Positions 1 through 14,872 of a DNA stretch of 64,000 nucleotides are shown here, piece by piece. Every line of letters starts with the position of its first letter. Position 1 is the first letter of the stretch. The notes beneath the pieces were generated by a model. The model was not told where the DNA came from, searched no databases, and saw only the letters and a program-made list of their open reading frames with translations. The stretch comes from Lelliottia amnigena. Lineage in GTDB: Bacteria > Pseudomonadota > Gammaproteobacteria > Enterobacterales > Enterobacteriaceae. Location: assembly GCA_900635465.1 (NCBI GenBank), contig LR134135.1:930001-994000 (forward strand), read 5' to 3'. The position numbers and the translations under genes were made by a program.

Positions 1-392
1 TGAAAGCGGTGAAGGCGAAAATCGAAGCCGAAGAGCAGAATTTTGATTTTGCGATTCTGGATAAAGTTGTCGCCGAAGCCACTAACGTGGATATCCGTGA
101 AATCGCGACCCAGACCGCGCAGGAAGTGGTTGAAGTCGAAACCGTCAGCGGTTTCAGCGCAAATGACGTGATTCTGGATATTCGCTCCGTTGATGAACAG
201 GATGCCAGCCCGCTGAAAGTGGATGGTGTCGAGGTGATGTCTCTGCCTTTCTATAAGCTGAGCACCAAGTTTGGCGATCTGGAACAGAGCAAAACCTATC
301 TTCTGTGGTGTGAGCGCGGCGTGATGAGTCGTTTGCAGGCGCTGTATCTGCGCGAACAGGGCTTTGCCAATGTGAAGGTATATCGCCCGTAA
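1..392 (+). CDS. thiI: tRNA 4-thiouridine / thiazole sulfurtransferase ThiI, C-terminal part
   Basis: Only the 3' end lies in the window; the reading frame is open from base 3, so the gene begins upstream. The roughly 130 residues form the C-terminal rhodanese domain of enterobacterial ThiI, with the persulfide-carrying cysteine in [11 protein letters not shown]. ThiI takes sulfur from IscS and passes it to tRNA U8 (4-thiouridine) and to ThiS for thiamine thiazole synthesis. The final residues (NVKVYRP) match the E. coli C terminus, so this end is complete. It converges on yajL, with a bidirectional terminator between them. Confidence 0.96.
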   Translation, partial: KAVKAKIEAEEQNFDFAILDKVVAEATNVDIREIATQTAQEVVEVETVSGFSANDVILDIRSVDEQDASPLKVDGVEVMSLPFYKLSTKFGDLEQSKTYLLWCERGVMSRLQALYLREQGFANVKVYRP

Positions 393-414
393 CCGGCTTT
401 ATTCCTCGCAGATC

Positions 415-450
415 AAAAACGGCAACCTCAGGGTTGCCGTTTTTGTTTTT
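415..450. terminator. Bidirectional terminator between thiI and yajL
   Basis: A GC-rich hairpin (CGGCAACC / GGTTGCCG with loop TCA) is flanked by an A run on the left and a T run on the right. It can therefore stop thiI on the plus strand and convergent yajL on the minus strand. Confidence 0.85.
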
Positions 451-468
451 CTGACTGGCGAGAATTCA

Positions 469-1062
469 TCATGCGCCGTAGTAATTGTAAATTCCCGCGG
501 CGATCACCAGGGATGATGCCACCTCGTGCGCTTTTTCACGCCCCACCACTAAATCGATAATCTTCAGCGCAAAATCTATCGACGTGCCGGGCCCCTGGCT
601 GGTCAGCAGGTTAACGCGTGGATCCCATACCACGCGTTTATCCACCCACTGTTCTTCCGGAATCTGGTCTTTGAGCGTCGGGAAACCGGTCATATTTCCG
701 ACTGGGAAGAGTTGATGCGGCACTAGGACGGTTGCGGCAGTGGCGCATATAGCGGCCACAATTCGTCCCGACAGGTGAAATTGTCTGACCGTTTCTACCA
801 GCAGCGGGCTGTCACGGAAACACTCCGCGCCTTTCACTCCGCCTGGCAGCACAATCACGTCGTAGTCACCGTCTGCCACTTCGACCAGCGGGGCATCCGC
901 CAAAATCTTTACGCCGCGCGAGCAGGTGATGGTCAGATTGCCATCGCTGGCGACGCTTGCCGTTGTGACGGCAATGCCGGCGCGAACCAGCAAATCAATG
1001 GTGGTGACTGCTTCTGTTTCTTCGCTACCAGGGGCGAGGCAAATCAGTGCCGACGCGCTCAT
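469..1062 (-). CDS. yajL: DJ-1/PfpI family protein YajL (chaperone/deglycase)
   Basis: A 197-residue orthologue of E. coli YajL (formerly ThiJ) of the DJ-1 superfamily, described as an oxidative-stress chaperone and protein/nucleotide deglycase. The nucleophile-elbow cysteine is in [11 protein letters not shown] near residue 106, and the family glutamate is in the N-terminal APGSEETE. The start is placed at [10 protein letters not shown] because AAGGAGAG lies just upstream and it matches the family N terminus; the open frame runs ten codons further. It overlaps the 3' end of panE by 38 bases, so the two are cotranscribed. Confidence 0.94.
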   Translation of the reverse strand: MSASALICLAPGSEETEAVTTIDLLVRAGIAVTTASVASDGNLTITCSRGVKILADAPLVEVADGDYDVIVLPGGVKGAECFRDSPLLVETVRQFHLSGRIVAAICATAATVLVPHQLFPVGNMTGFPTLKDQIPEEQWVDKRVVWDPRVNLLTSQGPGTSIDFALKIIDLVVGREKAHEVASSLVIAAGIYNYYGA

Positions 1063-1936
1063 ACTCACTCTCCTTACGTTTAACCATGTCATACAGGCGG
1101 ATATTTTCCGGCACGCTGATGCCGTGTGCGCGGGCGCGTTTCAGCAGATAGCCAGTGATGTAGTCGATTTCTGTGTGCCGTAATGCGCGAACGTCCTGCA
1201 GCATTGACGAGATGTTCTTAGCGGTACTGTCGATGACCTGTTCGACGTAATAGCGAACGTCTTCCACGGAGGTATGGATACCTTCGCGCTCCATTACGGC
1301 GGCGACCTCAGCGCAAAGAGCGGCAACCTCTTCAGGATGATTTTTAAGCTCTCCGTTTGGACAATCCCACAGCGCGGTTAGCGGATTAATCACGCAACTG
1401 ACCGCCAGCTTGCGCCACAGTTGCGGACGGATGGTATTGTACCAGGCCACATCCGGAAGCACATTCTGCAGAACGTCCGCCAGATAGCTGTAATCGCCAT
1501 TCTGCTCGCGAGCCGGCCCCATATGGGTAACGCCGCTGGCGACGTGAACAATGATGTTGCCGTCGCGCCGTGCCGCGTGGGTGGTAATGGCCATCAGCAG
1601 GGGCTGAGGAATGCTTTTAAGCTCGTCAATCGTGCCCATGCCGTTATGCAAGAGCAAAATGGGCGTGGTGTGAGGAAGCGTTGCACTGAGCGCTTTTACC
1701 GCGTCCGACACCTGCCAGGCTTTTAACGTCACCAGCAGAAGATCGCTTTGTGCCAGAAAATCGGGATCGTTAGCGATGAGAGACTCGTTGAAAATACTCC
1801 CGTCTTCACCAATCAGATTTACACTGCAATACGGTTGTGCCACACGTAGCCAGCCTTGTACCTCATGTCCATGCTTGCACAGCGCGGTCAGCCAAAGTTG
1901 TCCCAGGGCCCCGCATCCGAGCACAGTAATTTTCAT
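1025..1936 (-). CDS. panE: 2-dehydropantoate 2-reductase (ketopantoate reductase)
   Basis: A 303-residue cytosolic enzyme that reduces 2-dehydropantoate to pantoate with NADPH in pantothenate/CoA synthesis. The N-terminal Rossmann motif is GCGALG (residues 7-12). The C-terminal helical domain contains the family lysine/asparagine region around [16 protein letters not shown]. Length matches the E. coli enzyme. It is first in a two-gene unit with yajL (overlapping) and divergent from yajQ. Confidence 0.95.
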   Translation of the reverse strand: MKITVLGCGALGQLWLTALCKHGHEVQGWLRVAQPYCSVNLIGEDGSIFNESLIANDPDFLAQSDLLLVTLKAWQVSDAVKALSATLPHTTPILLLHNGMGTIDELKSIPQPLLMAITTHAARRDGNIIVHVASGVTHMGPAREQNGDYSYLADVLQNVLPDVAWYNTIRPQLWRKLAVSCVINPLTALWDCPNGELKNHPEEVAALCAEVAAVMEREGIHTSVEDVRYYVEQVIDSTAKNISSMLQDVRALRHTEIDYITGYLLKRARAHGISVPENIRLYDMVKRKESEYERVGTDLPRPW

Positions 1937-2128
1937 TGTTCCTCCTCACCTGCAACTGCGCCAGGTGTTACAGCCTAAGTATAGCGTTGTCAGCTAAGCT
2001 TCTATTGAGTCAACCCGGTCATACTTCTCGTTGCATGGCCGCCGGCCTGCCTGTAACGCGAATTATTTGGGGTAAATGTCTCGTTGCGGGTATTATGCAA
2101 CGCAACAAAAGTGAAGGGAGAAGAAAAG

Positions 2129-2620
2129 ATGCCATCTTTCGATATTGTTTCAGAAGTTGATATCCAGGAAGTGCGTAACGCGGTGGATAACGCAAGCCGC
2201 GAACTCGAGACGCGTTTTGATTTTCGCGGTGTTGAAGCGACTTTTGAGCTGAACGACGCAAATAAGACCATTAAGGTGCTGAGTGAATCTGATTTCCAGG
2301 TGAATCAGTTACTCGACATTCTACGCGCAAAACTGCTAAAGCGCGGCATTGAGGGCGCGTCTCTCGATGTGCCTGAAGAGTTTGTACACAGCGGCAAAAC
2401 CTGGTTCGTTGAAGCGAAACTGAAGCAGGGTATTGAGAGCGCGATGCAGAAGAAAATCGTTAAGCTCATCAAAGACAGTAAGCTGAAGGTGCAGTCGCAA
2501 ATTCAGGGTGAAGAGATTCGTGTGACCGGTAAATCCCGTGACGACCTGCAGGGCGCGATGGCGCTGGTGCGTGGCGGCGATTTAGGGCAACCGTTCCAGT
2601 TCAAAAACTTCCGCGATTAA
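2129..2620 (+). CDS. yajQ: YajQ family nucleotide-binding protein
   Basis: A 163-residue YajQ/UPF0234 protein made of two ferredoxin-like repeats. Members bind nucleotides, and homologues in Xanthomonas and Pseudomonas bind cyclic di-GMP; the E. coli role is unclear. The start at MPSFDIVSE is chosen over an in-frame ATG 15 codons upstream because AAGGGAGAAG lies before it and family members begin there. It is a single-gene unit divergent from panE, ending in a strong hairpin shared with convergent yajR. Confidence 0.93.
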
Positions 2621-2624
2621 AATG

Positions 2625-2653
2625 AAAATGCCCGGTAAACCGGGCATTTTTTT
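2625..2653. terminator. Terminator between yajQ and yajR
   Basis: An ATGCCCGGT / ACCGGGCAT hairpin with AAA loop, followed by a T run on the plus strand and preceded by A residues. It is suited to terminating yajQ and, in reverse, yajR, whose stop overlaps its edge. Confidence 0.85.
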
Positions 2654-4013
2654 AGGCTTTTATCGCCTGCTCCACTTCAAAGCGGTTTGTCACTTTGCTG
2701 TCGATTTTGACATACGCGCTGCGCTCTTCCGGGACAAGCAGTACCTCGCTGATACCCTCTTTTGTCTCCAGCCGCTGTTTCAGCGCGTCGCTAATATCGA
2801 CGCCTTCCGGGATCTCGATTCGCAAGCTGCTGACGTAGCGTGGTTCTTTCATGGTGCTGGCAACCAGCAGCCAAACCATCGCCAACAGCGCACCGGCAAG
2901 AAATACCGTCTGCGAATCAAAGAAGCCATCTACCCAACCGCCCAGCGAACCGCCAATGGCCACACCGAGAAATTGGCTGGTGGAGTAAATTCCCATCGCC
3001 GTACCTTTGTAGCCCGCCGGGGACTCTTTACTGATAAGCGAGGGTAACAGGGCTTCCATGAGATTAAAGGCGAGGAAGAAAAGCTGTACGCCGATGACCA
3101 GTTCCCAGAAGTGTGGACCGGAGCCCCATAGTACGATTTCGGCAATCAGCAGCAGCGCAACACACGTCAGGAATACGCGCTTCATACGGCGTTTCACTTC
3201 TGCATAGATAATGAAAGGGACAACGGAGACGAAGGAGATGAGCATCGTCACCAGATACACTTTCCAGTGTTCAGCGGCGGGGAATCCTGCTGCAGCCAAC
3301 TGACCGGGCAGGGCCACGAACGTGGACATCAGCAGAATGTGCAGACACATAATGCCAAAGTTGAGCTTGAGCAGACGCGGCTCAACAAGGACTTTACTAA
3401 AGCAGCCTTTCACCATGCCTGATTCGCGGTTCAGCACATGATTTTTGCTGTCCGGAACCACCCAAATCGTAAGCGCAATACCGATAGTGGCTAAAACGGC
3501 AATCATCCAGAACAGCGCATTCAGCCCCAGTTTATGGGTAATGACAGGGCCAAGCACCATGGCGATGGCAAAGGTCACACCAAAACTGACGCCGATAAAG
3601 GCCATCGCTTTGGTGCGGTTCTGCTCACGCGTTAAATCGGAAAGCAGCGCCATGACGGCGGCGGCAATCGCCCCTGAGCCTTGTAGCGCTCGCCCAAGAA
3701 TGATGCCCCAAATGGAGTGCGACAGCGCGGCAATGATGCTGCCGATAACAAAGATAATCAGCCCGGCTACAATCAGCGGCTTACGGCCCACGCGATCGGA
3801 AAGCAGTCCGAAAGGAATTTGGAAAATAGCCTGCGCGAGACCGTAAATGCCGATCGCCAGACCAATCAATGCTTCGCTGGCCCCCTGAAGCGCCATTCCG
3901 TAAGTGGTCAGAACCGGCAGGACCATAAACATGCCAAGCATACGCAGCGAGAAAACAGTCCCTAAACCCCAGGTCGCGCGCAATTCGCCTGGCGTCATTT
4001 TATAATCGTTCAT
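2652..4013 (-). CDS. yajR: MFS transporter YajR with C-terminal YAM domain
   Basis: A 453-residue inner-membrane major facilitator protein. Twelve hydrophobic segments occupy about residues 10-385, with the motif-A loop DRVGRKP between TM2 and TM3. A soluble ferredoxin-like YAM domain follows (about 388-453, beginning YVSSLRIEIPEG), as in E. coli YajR, whose structure is known but whose substrate is not firmly established. The ATG at 4013 is preferred over a GTG two codons earlier because GAGGTGG sits at the right distance. Confidence 0.93.
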   Translation of the reverse strand: MNDYKMTPGELRATWGLGTVFSLRMLGMFMVLPVLTTYGMALQGASEALIGLAIGIYGLAQAIFQIPFGLLSDRVGRKPLIVAGLIIFVIGSIIAALSHSIWGIILGRALQGSGAIAAAVMALLSDLTREQNRTKAMAFIGVSFGVTFAIAMVLGPVITHKLGLNALFWMIAVLATIGIALTIWVVPDSKNHVLNRESGMVKGCFSKVLVEPRLLKLNFGIMCLHILLMSTFVALPGQLAAAGFPAAEHWKVYLVTMLISFVSVVPFIIYAEVKRRMKRVFLTCVALLLIAEIVLWGSGPHFWELVIGVQLFFLAFNLMEALLPSLISKESPAGYKGTAMGIYSTSQFLGVAIGGSLGGWVDGFFDSQTVFLAGALLAMVWLLVASTMKEPRYVSSLRIEIPEGVDISDALKQRLETKEGISEVLLVPEERSAYVKIDSKVTNRFEVEQAIKA

Positions 4014-4098
4014 TACCACCTCAGTTCAAAAGCAGGCACTAGTGTAGTGTGGGGAAGGGGCGGGGACAACAAAGGGTTATTTAACAAATATTACCCCC

Positions 4099-4280
4099 GT
4101 CATACTTCAAGCTGCAGGTGCGGTGGGGTCGCTCATTCTCCCCAGTCCTTACTTATGTAAGCTCTAGGGAATTCACTCTCTTGCCGCGTTACTCGGCCTA
4201 TGGCTCGCCCCGTCGGGGCCCGTGCAGAACTGTTCAAAACGCTACAAGCGTTTTGTCCTGCAACTCAAATTATTTAGGGA
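4099..4280. repeat. Dispersed enterobacterial palindromic repeat (imperfect inverted repeat)
   Basis: The ends are imperfect reverse complements: ACTTCAAGCTGCA near 4105 against TGCAACTCAAATTATTT near 4259. Inside are the palindrome CTTACTTATGTAAG (about 4149) and the hairpin CAAAACGCT-ACA-AGCGTTTTG (about 4235). This layout is typical of non-coding palindromic elements scattered through Enterobacter, Klebsiella, Serratia and Yersinia genomes; the exact family name is not assigned here. No coding capacity is credible. Confidence 0.6.
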
Positions 4281-4310
4281 ATGCATGCGTGATGAATTGA
4301 TTTATTGAAT

Positions 4311-4340
4311 GAAAAAGGGTGCCGAAGCACCCTTTTATTG
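4311..4340 (-). terminator. Terminator of the cyoABCDE operon
   Basis: A hairpin AAAAGGGTGC / GCACCCTTTT with a short CGAA loop, 15 bases beyond the cyoE stop. The minus-strand transcript ends in a U-rich stretch. Confidence 0.8.
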
Positions 4341-4354
4341 ACCAGACCGATCTC

Positions 4355-5242
4355 TTACCAGACGTAAGTCAGCAAGCTATGTGAATCTGGCACCATAAAG
4401 TCTACGGACATCATCACGGATAATGAAGTGATAGCGACAATCGAGAACACAAACAGTTTGCGAGCCCAAACTTTGTCATCTTCCACTTTGTAACCGCGCA
4501 GCGCCATACCAAGCCACCAGACGCTCACCGCAGCCGCCACGACCAGATATTTGTATCCAGCGTAACCGCCCAGAGAGAGCATCAGCGTCGCCACGGCGAA
4601 AGCGATGATGTACAGCGTGATGTGATTCTTGGCAACGGAAATGCCTTTCACGACCGGCAGAACCGGGATGTTCGCCGCCTGATAATCCTTAAAGCGGAAA
4701 ATCGCAATGGCGTAAGAGTGCGGCATCTGCCACAGGCTAAAGATAGCCAGCAGGATAAGCGCACCACTGTCGAACTCATTCGTGACAGCACAGTAGCCAA
4801 TCACCGGCGGCGCAGCGCCGGAGAGAGAACCAATCAGCGTGCCATAGACGGAGTGACGTTTCATATACAGGCTGTAGACGCCCACATACACCACGAAACC
4901 CATCACCCCCAGCCAGCAGGCCAGAGGATTAGCGCCAAACCACAGCAGCATAAAGCCAGCAATACCCAGCAAGGTGGCGTACACCAGCGAGACGGTAGGA
5001 GACATCAGGCCTTTGACGAGCACCCGATTTTTGGTCCTTTCCATCTTCCTGTCGATATCCATGTCGATGTAGTTGTTAAATACACAACCGGACGCAACCA
5101 CCAGTGATACCCCAACCAGCGTCGATGCAAAGAGGGTGTAATCGATGCTGCCCTTAGAGGCCAGCAGGAACCCTCCGATCACGGAGATGAGGTTACCAAA
5201 GATGATGCCTGGTTTTGTGACTTGCAGGTATTGCTTAAACAT
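4355..5242 (-). CDS. cyoE: Protoheme IX farnesyltransferase (heme O synthase) CyoE
   Basis: A 295-residue polytopic UbiA-type prenyltransferase that adds farnesyl to heme b, giving the heme O used by cytochrome bo3. The first aspartate motif [18 protein letters not shown] (about residues 71-88) holds the N-xxx-D-xxx-D signature. Around nine hydrophobic helices are visible. The MFKQYLQV start is chosen because it matches the family; the open frame extends 15 codons into cyoD. It is the last gene of the cyo operon, close behind cyoD. Confidence 0.96.
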   Translation of the reverse strand: MFKQYLQVTKPGIIFGNLISVIGGFLLASKGSIDYTLFASTLVGVSLVVASGCVFNNYIDMDIDRKMERTKNRVLVKGLMSPTVSLVYATLLGIAGFMLLWFGANPLACWLGVMGFVVYVGVYSLYMKRHSVYGTLIGSLSGAAPPVIGYCAVTNEFDSGALILLAIFSLWQMPHSYAIAIFRFKDYQAANIPVLPVVKGISVAKNHITLYIIAFAVATLMLSLGGYAGYKYLVVAAAVSVWWLGMALRGYKVEDDKVWARKLFVFSIVAITSLSVMMSVDFMVPDSHSLLTYVW

Positions 5243-5253
5243 ACTCGCCGCTC

Positions 5254-5579
5254 TTAGTGAACCATCATGTTGTAGTTGAGGTTCCACATAATCCAGATGG
5301 AACCGACTACCAGGATAGCGATGATAATCACGGTAAAGACAAAGGCCGTCATGTTCCAGCCTTCATCGGATTTGGTGTTCATGTGCAGGAAGCAAACCAG
5401 ATGCACCAGAATCTGAATCACGGCGGTAACCAGGACTACGCCCAGAAGTACCGGCTTAGAAGCAGAACCGTTCATCACCATCCAGAACGGAATGACCGTC
5501 AGGATGATCGACAGGATAAATCCTGTCATGTAGGTTTTGACGCTACCGTGGGAAGCGCCATGATCGTTTGAATGACTCA

Positions 5580-5580
<1 letters not shown>
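5254..5580 (-). CDS. cyoD: Cytochrome bo3 ubiquinol oxidase subunit IV
   Basis: A 108-residue small subunit with three transmembrane helices (about 17-37, 45-65 and 78-98) and a histidine-rich N terminus. It supports assembly of the CuB site in subunit I. The start is fixed by TAATG: the A of the cyoC stop overlaps the cyoD ATG, a coupling arrangement, and it matches the E. coli N terminus MSHS. The open frame extends upstream into cyoC and is ignored. Confidence 0.96.
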
Positions 5581-9139
<3,559 letters not shown>

Positions 9140-9617
9140 TTAACGACCTCAATTCCACGGGGACCTTGGTGGCGTTTAAAGTGTGGGGGCATTTTACGGG
9201 AAGGTTACATTACTGTAAACATCATTAGCCCTGTGTCAGGAAGGTGTTACCGGGTTCTGCCGCACATGTCACATGTGTTGCAAATTATGTCTAATTTTAA
9301 GACAAAAGCCGCATGAGACGGGAGTTATAACGAATGGAGTCTCAAGGATACCCTAAAAGGGGCAATTGGTATAACCATTGCTATAAATATACAATTAATT
9401 AACAATAAAGCATCAATTGAGAGACAATTAAAATACGGAAATTTAATCTTTCGAATGCTGAATCGGTTAATTAAAAAGGCACACTCGTTCAGCTTTCCAG
9501 TAATTTCCGGAAACTATCCCGCACAAAACAACAAATATTTTTTTGATCAGACGCCGTTATTTCACCGTTATAATTCCGATCCGTGATTACAACGGGAAAT
9601 AACTGTCGGGGATATTT
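9140..9617. other. ampG-cyoA intergenic region
   Basis: A 478-base stretch with no credible gene. The cyoA-proximal half holds the promoter. The distal half (9280-9600) is AT-rich and could carry binding sites for the global regulators (ArcA, Fnr, Fur) known to act on cyo in E. coli, but no single site stands out. The duplicated palindrome CACATGTCACATGTG at about 9263 is the clearest symmetric element. Confidence 0.5.
9191..9219 (-). promoter_or_regulatory. cyoA promoter, sigma-70 type
   Basis: On the minus strand TTTACA (9219-9214) is separated by 17 bases from TAAAAT (9196-9191), a near-consensus promoter that places the start about 45 bases upstream of the cyoA ATG. Confidence 0.75.
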
Positions 9618-11093
9618 TTAGGTCATCTGCGTTTTACGTAGCGCCATAAAATCAAGGACACCGCCCGTGACGATACCTGACACGGCGAGCAGCGCGCCGA
9701 TGTCCAGCAGTAGCGCCTCAAACGGCAGCTCAAGCATCGTTGCAGCATTAATGATAAGTACCACCAACCACAGTGCGAGCAGCAGGCATCCCGCCATTAA
9801 TAAACGCAGAGCGAATCGATAGGCAGAGTGATATTCCGTGCGAGGCATAAAATGCTCTGTCTTCTGGGTATATTCCAGAGTCTGCCGACACACCAATAAA
9901 AGAAGTATCCCTGGCACAGCGGCAAAGACGGAGAAGAGGTAGAACGTTGGCCAGCCATGTGTTTCAACAAACCAGCCCGCAATCGGCCCCACGTAAACGC
10001 GGCCCACGGCAGAAAGGGCAGAGAGGAGCGCAAACTGCGTGGCAGAAAAGGACTTATTGCACAGCGTCATGAGAAGCGCCACGAATGCTGCCGTCCCCAT
10101 CCCGCCGCATAAGTTTTCGAAGAACACCGCGGTTGCCATACTGATCATGTGCTTATCAGTAATGGCAAGGAGCCAATAGCCCGCGTTGGAAATGCCCTGC
10201 AAAATGCCGAAGATCAGAAGCGCGCGGAATAGCGTTAGACGCTGCATCAACACGCCGCCGTAAAGGGCGCCGATAATTGTCGCAAGCAGTCCTAGTGATT
10301 TATTGACCACACCCACTTCCCCCGCATCAAACCCCACACCACGAATCAGGAATGTGGTGGTCAGGCTCATGGCAAAGGCGTCACCAAGCTTATAAAGGAC
10401 GATCAGCAGTAAAATCAGCCAGGCATTGTTGCGGCCAAAGAAATCTTTTAATGGTTCTGCGACGGCTTGCTCTAACGATCGCGGAACAGGAATGACATCG
10501 CTGGGTTCTGGCGCAAATACGGTGGCGATAATGCAGGGTATTAGCAGCACGGCCATCATCCAGTACATGCCCTGCCAGCCGAGGTATCGGTCGGCCAGCC
10601 ATAGCGCTAATCCGCCGGAGACCAGCATGCCCAGACGATAGCCCAGGACGCTGATCGCCGCACCTGCGCCGCGTTCTTCGGCCGGTAAGACGTCCGTTTT
10701 CCAGGCGTCAAAAACGATATCCTGCGACGCTGAACAGAAGGCAATCACGACCGCCAATGCCGCCATCCAGCGCAACTGTGTGGAAGGCTCCAGGAACCCC
10801 ATCGCAGCGATGGCCAGCAGCAGCATGACCTGCGTCATGATTAACCAGCCGCGTCGGCGACCCAGAAAAGGCGGGGTGTAGCGGTCCATCACTGGCGACC
10901 ACAAGAACTTAAAGACGTAAGCCTGACCGACGAGAGAGAAAAAACCGATGGTTTTAAGATCGATATTCTCCACGGTCATCCACGCCTGAAGCGTGCCGGA
11001 AGTGAGGGCGAGTGGCAAACCAGAGGCAAAACCGAGGATCAGCAGAATGGCTGATTTAGGTTGCTGGAAAATGCGTAAGTAATTATTGGGCAT
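9618..11093 (-). CDS. ampG: Muropeptide MFS permease AmpG
   Basis: A 491-residue inner-membrane protein with 12-14 hydrophobic helices. It imports GlcNAc-anhydroMurNAc muropeptides for cell-wall recycling and so supplies the AmpR ligands that induce AmpC beta-lactamase where ampC/ampR exist. The N-terminal segment (LRIFQQPKSAILLILGFASG) and the DRYTPP loop are typical of the family. It lies behind yajG on the same strand with a 46-base gap holding a weak hairpin. Confidence 0.95.
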   Translation of the reverse strand: MPNNYLRIFQQPKSAILLILGFASGLPLALTSGTLQAWMTVENIDLKTIGFFSLVGQAYVFKFLWSPVMDRYTPPFLGRRRGWLIMTQVMLLLAIAAMGFLEPSTQLRWMAALAVVIAFCSASQDIVFDAWKTDVLPAEERGAGAAISVLGYRLGMLVSGGLALWLADRYLGWQGMYWMMAVLLIPCIIATVFAPEPSDVIPVPRSLEQAVAEPLKDFFGRNNAWLILLLIVLYKLGDAFAMSLTTTFLIRGVGFDAGEVGVVNKSLGLLATIIGALYGGVLMQRLTLFRALLIFGILQGISNAGYWLLAITDKHMISMATAVFFENLCGGMGTAAFVALLMTLCNKSFSATQFALLSALSAVGRVYVGPIAGWFVETHGWPTFYLFSVFAAVPGILLLLVCRQTLEYTQKTEHFMPRTEYHSAYRFALRLLMAGCLLLALWLVVLIINAATMLELPFEALLLDIGALLAVSGIVTGGVLDFMALRKTQMT

Positions 11094-11105
11094 GAGTAGA
11101 CAGAA

Positions 11106-11130
11106 CTGACCCGACGAATCGCCGGGTCAG
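11106..11130 (-). other. Hairpin between yajG and ampG
   Basis: An inverted repeat CTGACCCG / CGGGTCAG around ACGAATCGC, with no U tract in the minus-strand direction. It is more likely an mRNA-stabilising or attenuating hairpin than a full terminator. Confidence 0.45.
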
Positions 11131-11139
11131 TGGGCAGAA

Positions 11140-11718
11140 TTAACGCGCGTTCTGCTTGATGAAATCGTGAATGCTGGTGTCCTGTGCCATATCGGCGATG
11201 GTATCGGTCAGCACGCTGTTTACCGCGTCAGCAATATTCTTATTGGTGGCCTGGAAAGCCCCTTCAACAGAGTAGCTAGCACGATAGTTTTTATTCATTT
11301 TGTTGCCGTTCTTCGCGGTGGCGATGATGGCGATATCGGCCTTCGTGGCGATGTTGTAGCGCACATTGCCCTGAGAGACATCTGCGTACAGGTTGTTCAC
11401 GATAATTTGCAGGTCAACGGCACCGCTTGGACCAACCATGTAACCGCGAGAAGTCATTTGCTTCTCAAGCACTTCCTGCAGCAGGAAGCGCAGGTCGCGA
11501 GAGGCTGTCAGCGTCACTTGCTGGTTGTCACGAGTAACTTTTGCCAGCGCTTGATCCTGACGCTGATCGGCACCGTTAATGCTTACGGTTATGCCCATCA
11601 GGCTAGGGTCCTGCTGTGGCAGGGTAATTTTCGGGGAAACATCAATGGTCGTAGGAGGCGTTGCACAACCCGCCAACATAAAGAGTGCTACCAACGGAAA
11701 GAAGAGTTTTTTTAACAT
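11140..11718 (-). CDS. yajG: YajG family lipoprotein
   Basis: A 192-residue predicted lipoprotein: a signal peptide with lipobox MLAGC (Cys18) is followed by a small periplasmic domain. It matches E. coli YajG in length and position, an outer-membrane-associated protein of uncertain function transcribed ahead of ampG. The intact lipobox lacks Asp at +2 (CATP), so sorting to the outer membrane is predicted. Confidence 0.9.
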   Translation of the reverse strand: MLKKLFFPLVALFMLAGCATPPTTIDVSPKITLPQQDPSLMGITVSINGADQRQDQALAKVTRDNQQVTLTASRDLRFLLQEVLEKQMTSRGYMVGPSGAVDLQIIVNNLYADVSQGNVRYNIATKADIAIIATAKNGNKMNKNYRASYSVEGAFQATNKNIADAVNSVLTDTIADMAQDTSIHDFIKQNAR

Positions 11719-12024
11719 TTCAGGTTCTCAACGGATCGTAAGCATAGTAAAGAGGAAAATTGCCGCCATCATAACATCGCAATCGGCAAGGGGAAGTGGT
11801 CAACGCATGTAAATTCATCGTCTTGTCCGAAATATGACCACTCTATGTACTTTACATATGTCATTCGAGACAAAACGTATGAGCAACACAGTTAAGATCA
11901 TCCGTTTGAATGAGAAAATCAGACGAAAGCTAAATATTTGTTGCCTTGATGTAATGGAAGCGGTAAAAGCGGCTAACATTTAAAGGGATGGGTGACATAT
12001 CAGCGTTGTCGGAGGAGTAATTTC
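11719..12024. other. Divergent yajG/bolA promoter region
   Basis: A 306-base divergent gap with no reading frame of interest. It must contain the yajG promoter on the minus strand and the stationary-phase bolA promoter on the plus strand (listed separately). It is AT-rich from 11820 to 11940. Confidence 0.6.
11962..11990 (+). promoter_or_regulatory. bolA gearbox-type promoter
   Basis: GGTAAAAGCGGCTAACATTTAAAGGG contains a gearbox-like -10 element CGGCTAACA (11970-11978), one or two bases off the E. coli bolA1p element CGGCTAGTA, at the expected distance from the start codon. In E. coli this promoter is RpoS-dependent and responds inversely to growth rate. Confidence 0.6.
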
Positions 12025-12342
12025 ATGATGATACGTGAACAGATCGAAGAAAAACTAAGGACAGCGTTTAATCCCGTGTTTCTCGAAGTCGTCGACGAGA
12101 GCTACCGTCATAACGTACCGGCTGGTTCTGAGAGTCATTTCAAAGTGGTGCTTGTGAGCGATCGCTTCGCTGGCGAACGTTTTCTCAATCGTCACCGTAT
12201 GATTTACGGGACATTGACGGAAGAGCTTTCCACTACCGTGCACGCGCTGGCGCTGCATACCTACACCATTAAGGAGTGGGAAGGGTTGCAGGATACCATT
12301 TTCGCCTCTCCGCCTTGTCGAGGCGCGGGAAGCATCGCTTAA
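12025..12342 (+). CDS. bolA: Stress morphogen / Fe-S cluster adaptor BolA
   Basis: A 105-residue BolA protein with the class II KH-like fold. The conserved [14 protein letters not shown] and HALALHTYT segments include the histidines that coordinate the [2Fe-2S] cluster with the monothiol glutaredoxin GrxD. It also acts as a transcriptional regulator affecting cell shape and biofilm in E. coli. The ATG after GGAGGAG is chosen over an in-frame ATG 11 codons earlier. It ends in its own terminator. Confidence 0.96.
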   Translation: MMIREQIEEKLRTAFNPVFLEVVDESYRHNVPAGSESHFKVVLVSDRFAGERFLNRHRMIYGTLTEELSTTVHALALHTYTIKEWEGLQDTIFASPPCRGAGSIA

Positions 12343-13973
<1,631 letters not shown>

Positions 13974-14001
13974 TTCTGCCCAAGCGGTTTAAAGTTTGAA
14001 C

Positions 14002-14036
14002 AAAAACCCGTTGCCTTCCGGTGACGGGTTTTTTTA
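14002..14036 (+). terminator. tig terminator
   Basis: AAAAACCCGT and ACGGGTTTTT pair across a loop containing TGCCTTCCGGTG, followed by seven T residues. Confidence 0.85.
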
Positions 14037-14232
14037 TCGCTGTAATAGACCAGGAAGAGTGCTAAAACGCCCTTTCAGTGTTAGCGTAACAGCAAAATAT
14101 TGTTATGCTTGAAATAGGGCGCTGCCGTCCCCATAAGTGTGTAATCACGATGAATGAGACTGGCTGATAATCCGTCCATAAGGTTACAATCAGTACAGCA
14201 GGTATTTTCCAATTTTTATCCAGGAGACGGAA

Positions 14233-14856
14233 ATGTCATACAATGGCGAACGAGATAACATTGCACCCCATATGGCTTTGGTGCCAATGGTTATCGAACA
14301 GACATCTCGCGGTGAACGTTCTTTTGATATCTATTCCCGTCTGCTCAAGGAGCGCGTCATCTTTATGACTGGCCAGGTGGAAGACCACATGGCAAACCTG
14401 ATCGTGGCGCAGATGCTGTTCCTGGAAGCGGAAAACCCGGAAAAAGACATTTACCTGTACATTAACTCACCAGGCGGCGTCATTACTGCTGGGATGTCAA
14501 TTTATGACACCATGCAGTTTATCAAGCCTGATGTCAGCACCATTTGTATGGGGCAGGCGGCATCCATGGGGGCGTTCTTGCTGACGGCAGGCGCTAAAGG
14601 CAAGCGTTTCTGTCTGCCTAATTCCCGCGTGATGATTCACCAACCGCTGGGCGGATATCAGGGTCAGGCAACAGATATTGAAATTCATGCGCGTGAAATC
14701 CTGAAGGTAAAAGGGCGTATGAATGAACTTATGGCGCACCATACGGGTCAATCACTTGAGCAGATCGAGCGAGATACCGAGCGCGATCGCTTCCTCTCCG
14801 CATCAGAGGCAGTTGAGTACGGCTTAGTCGACTCCATTTTGACCCATCGTAATTGA
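14233..14856 (+). CDS. clpP: ATP-dependent Clp protease proteolytic subunit ClpP
   Basis: A 207-residue serine peptidase forming the tetradecameric chamber served by ClpX and ClpA. The catalytic triad is visible: Ser111 in GQAASMGA, His136 in MIHQPLGG and Asp185 in ERDTERD (precursor numbering). An N-terminal propeptide of about 14 residues is expected from E. coli. A Shine-Dalgarno (CAGGAGACGG) precedes the ATG. It lies 127 bases ahead of clpX, with a hairpin and an internal promoter candidate between them. Confidence 0.98.
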   Translation: MSYNGERDNIAPHMALVPMVIEQTSRGERSFDIYSRLLKERVIFMTGQVEDHMANLIVAQMLFLEAENPEKDIYLYINSPGGVITAGMSIYDTMQFIKPDVSTICMGQAASMGAFLLTAGAKGKRFCLPNSRVMIHQPLGGYQGQATDIEIHAREILKVKGRMNELMAHHTGQSLEQIERDTERDRFLSASEAVEYGLVDSILTHRN

Positions 14857-14872
14857 TGCCCACGGCGCGAGT

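Larger units (their letters stand above)
4014..4354. other. Intergenic region between yajR and cyoE
   Basis: This 341-base gap holds the yajR upstream region, a long imperfect palindromic repeat (4099-4280) and the cyoE terminator. A short reading frame at 4118-4300 lies wholly inside the repeat and is not considered a gene. Confidence 0.7.

Noticed and set aside
2002..2271. Minus-strand frames over the start of yajQ
   Set aside because: Antisense to a conserved gene, with no homology recognised.
4118..4300. A 60-codon frame in the yajR-cyoE gap
   Set aside because: Lies entirely within the palindromic repeat.
9264..9279. A CRP site upstream of cyoA in CACATGTCACATGTG
   Set aside because: Only one half fits the CRP consensus; the symmetry is a different palindrome, so no assignment is made.
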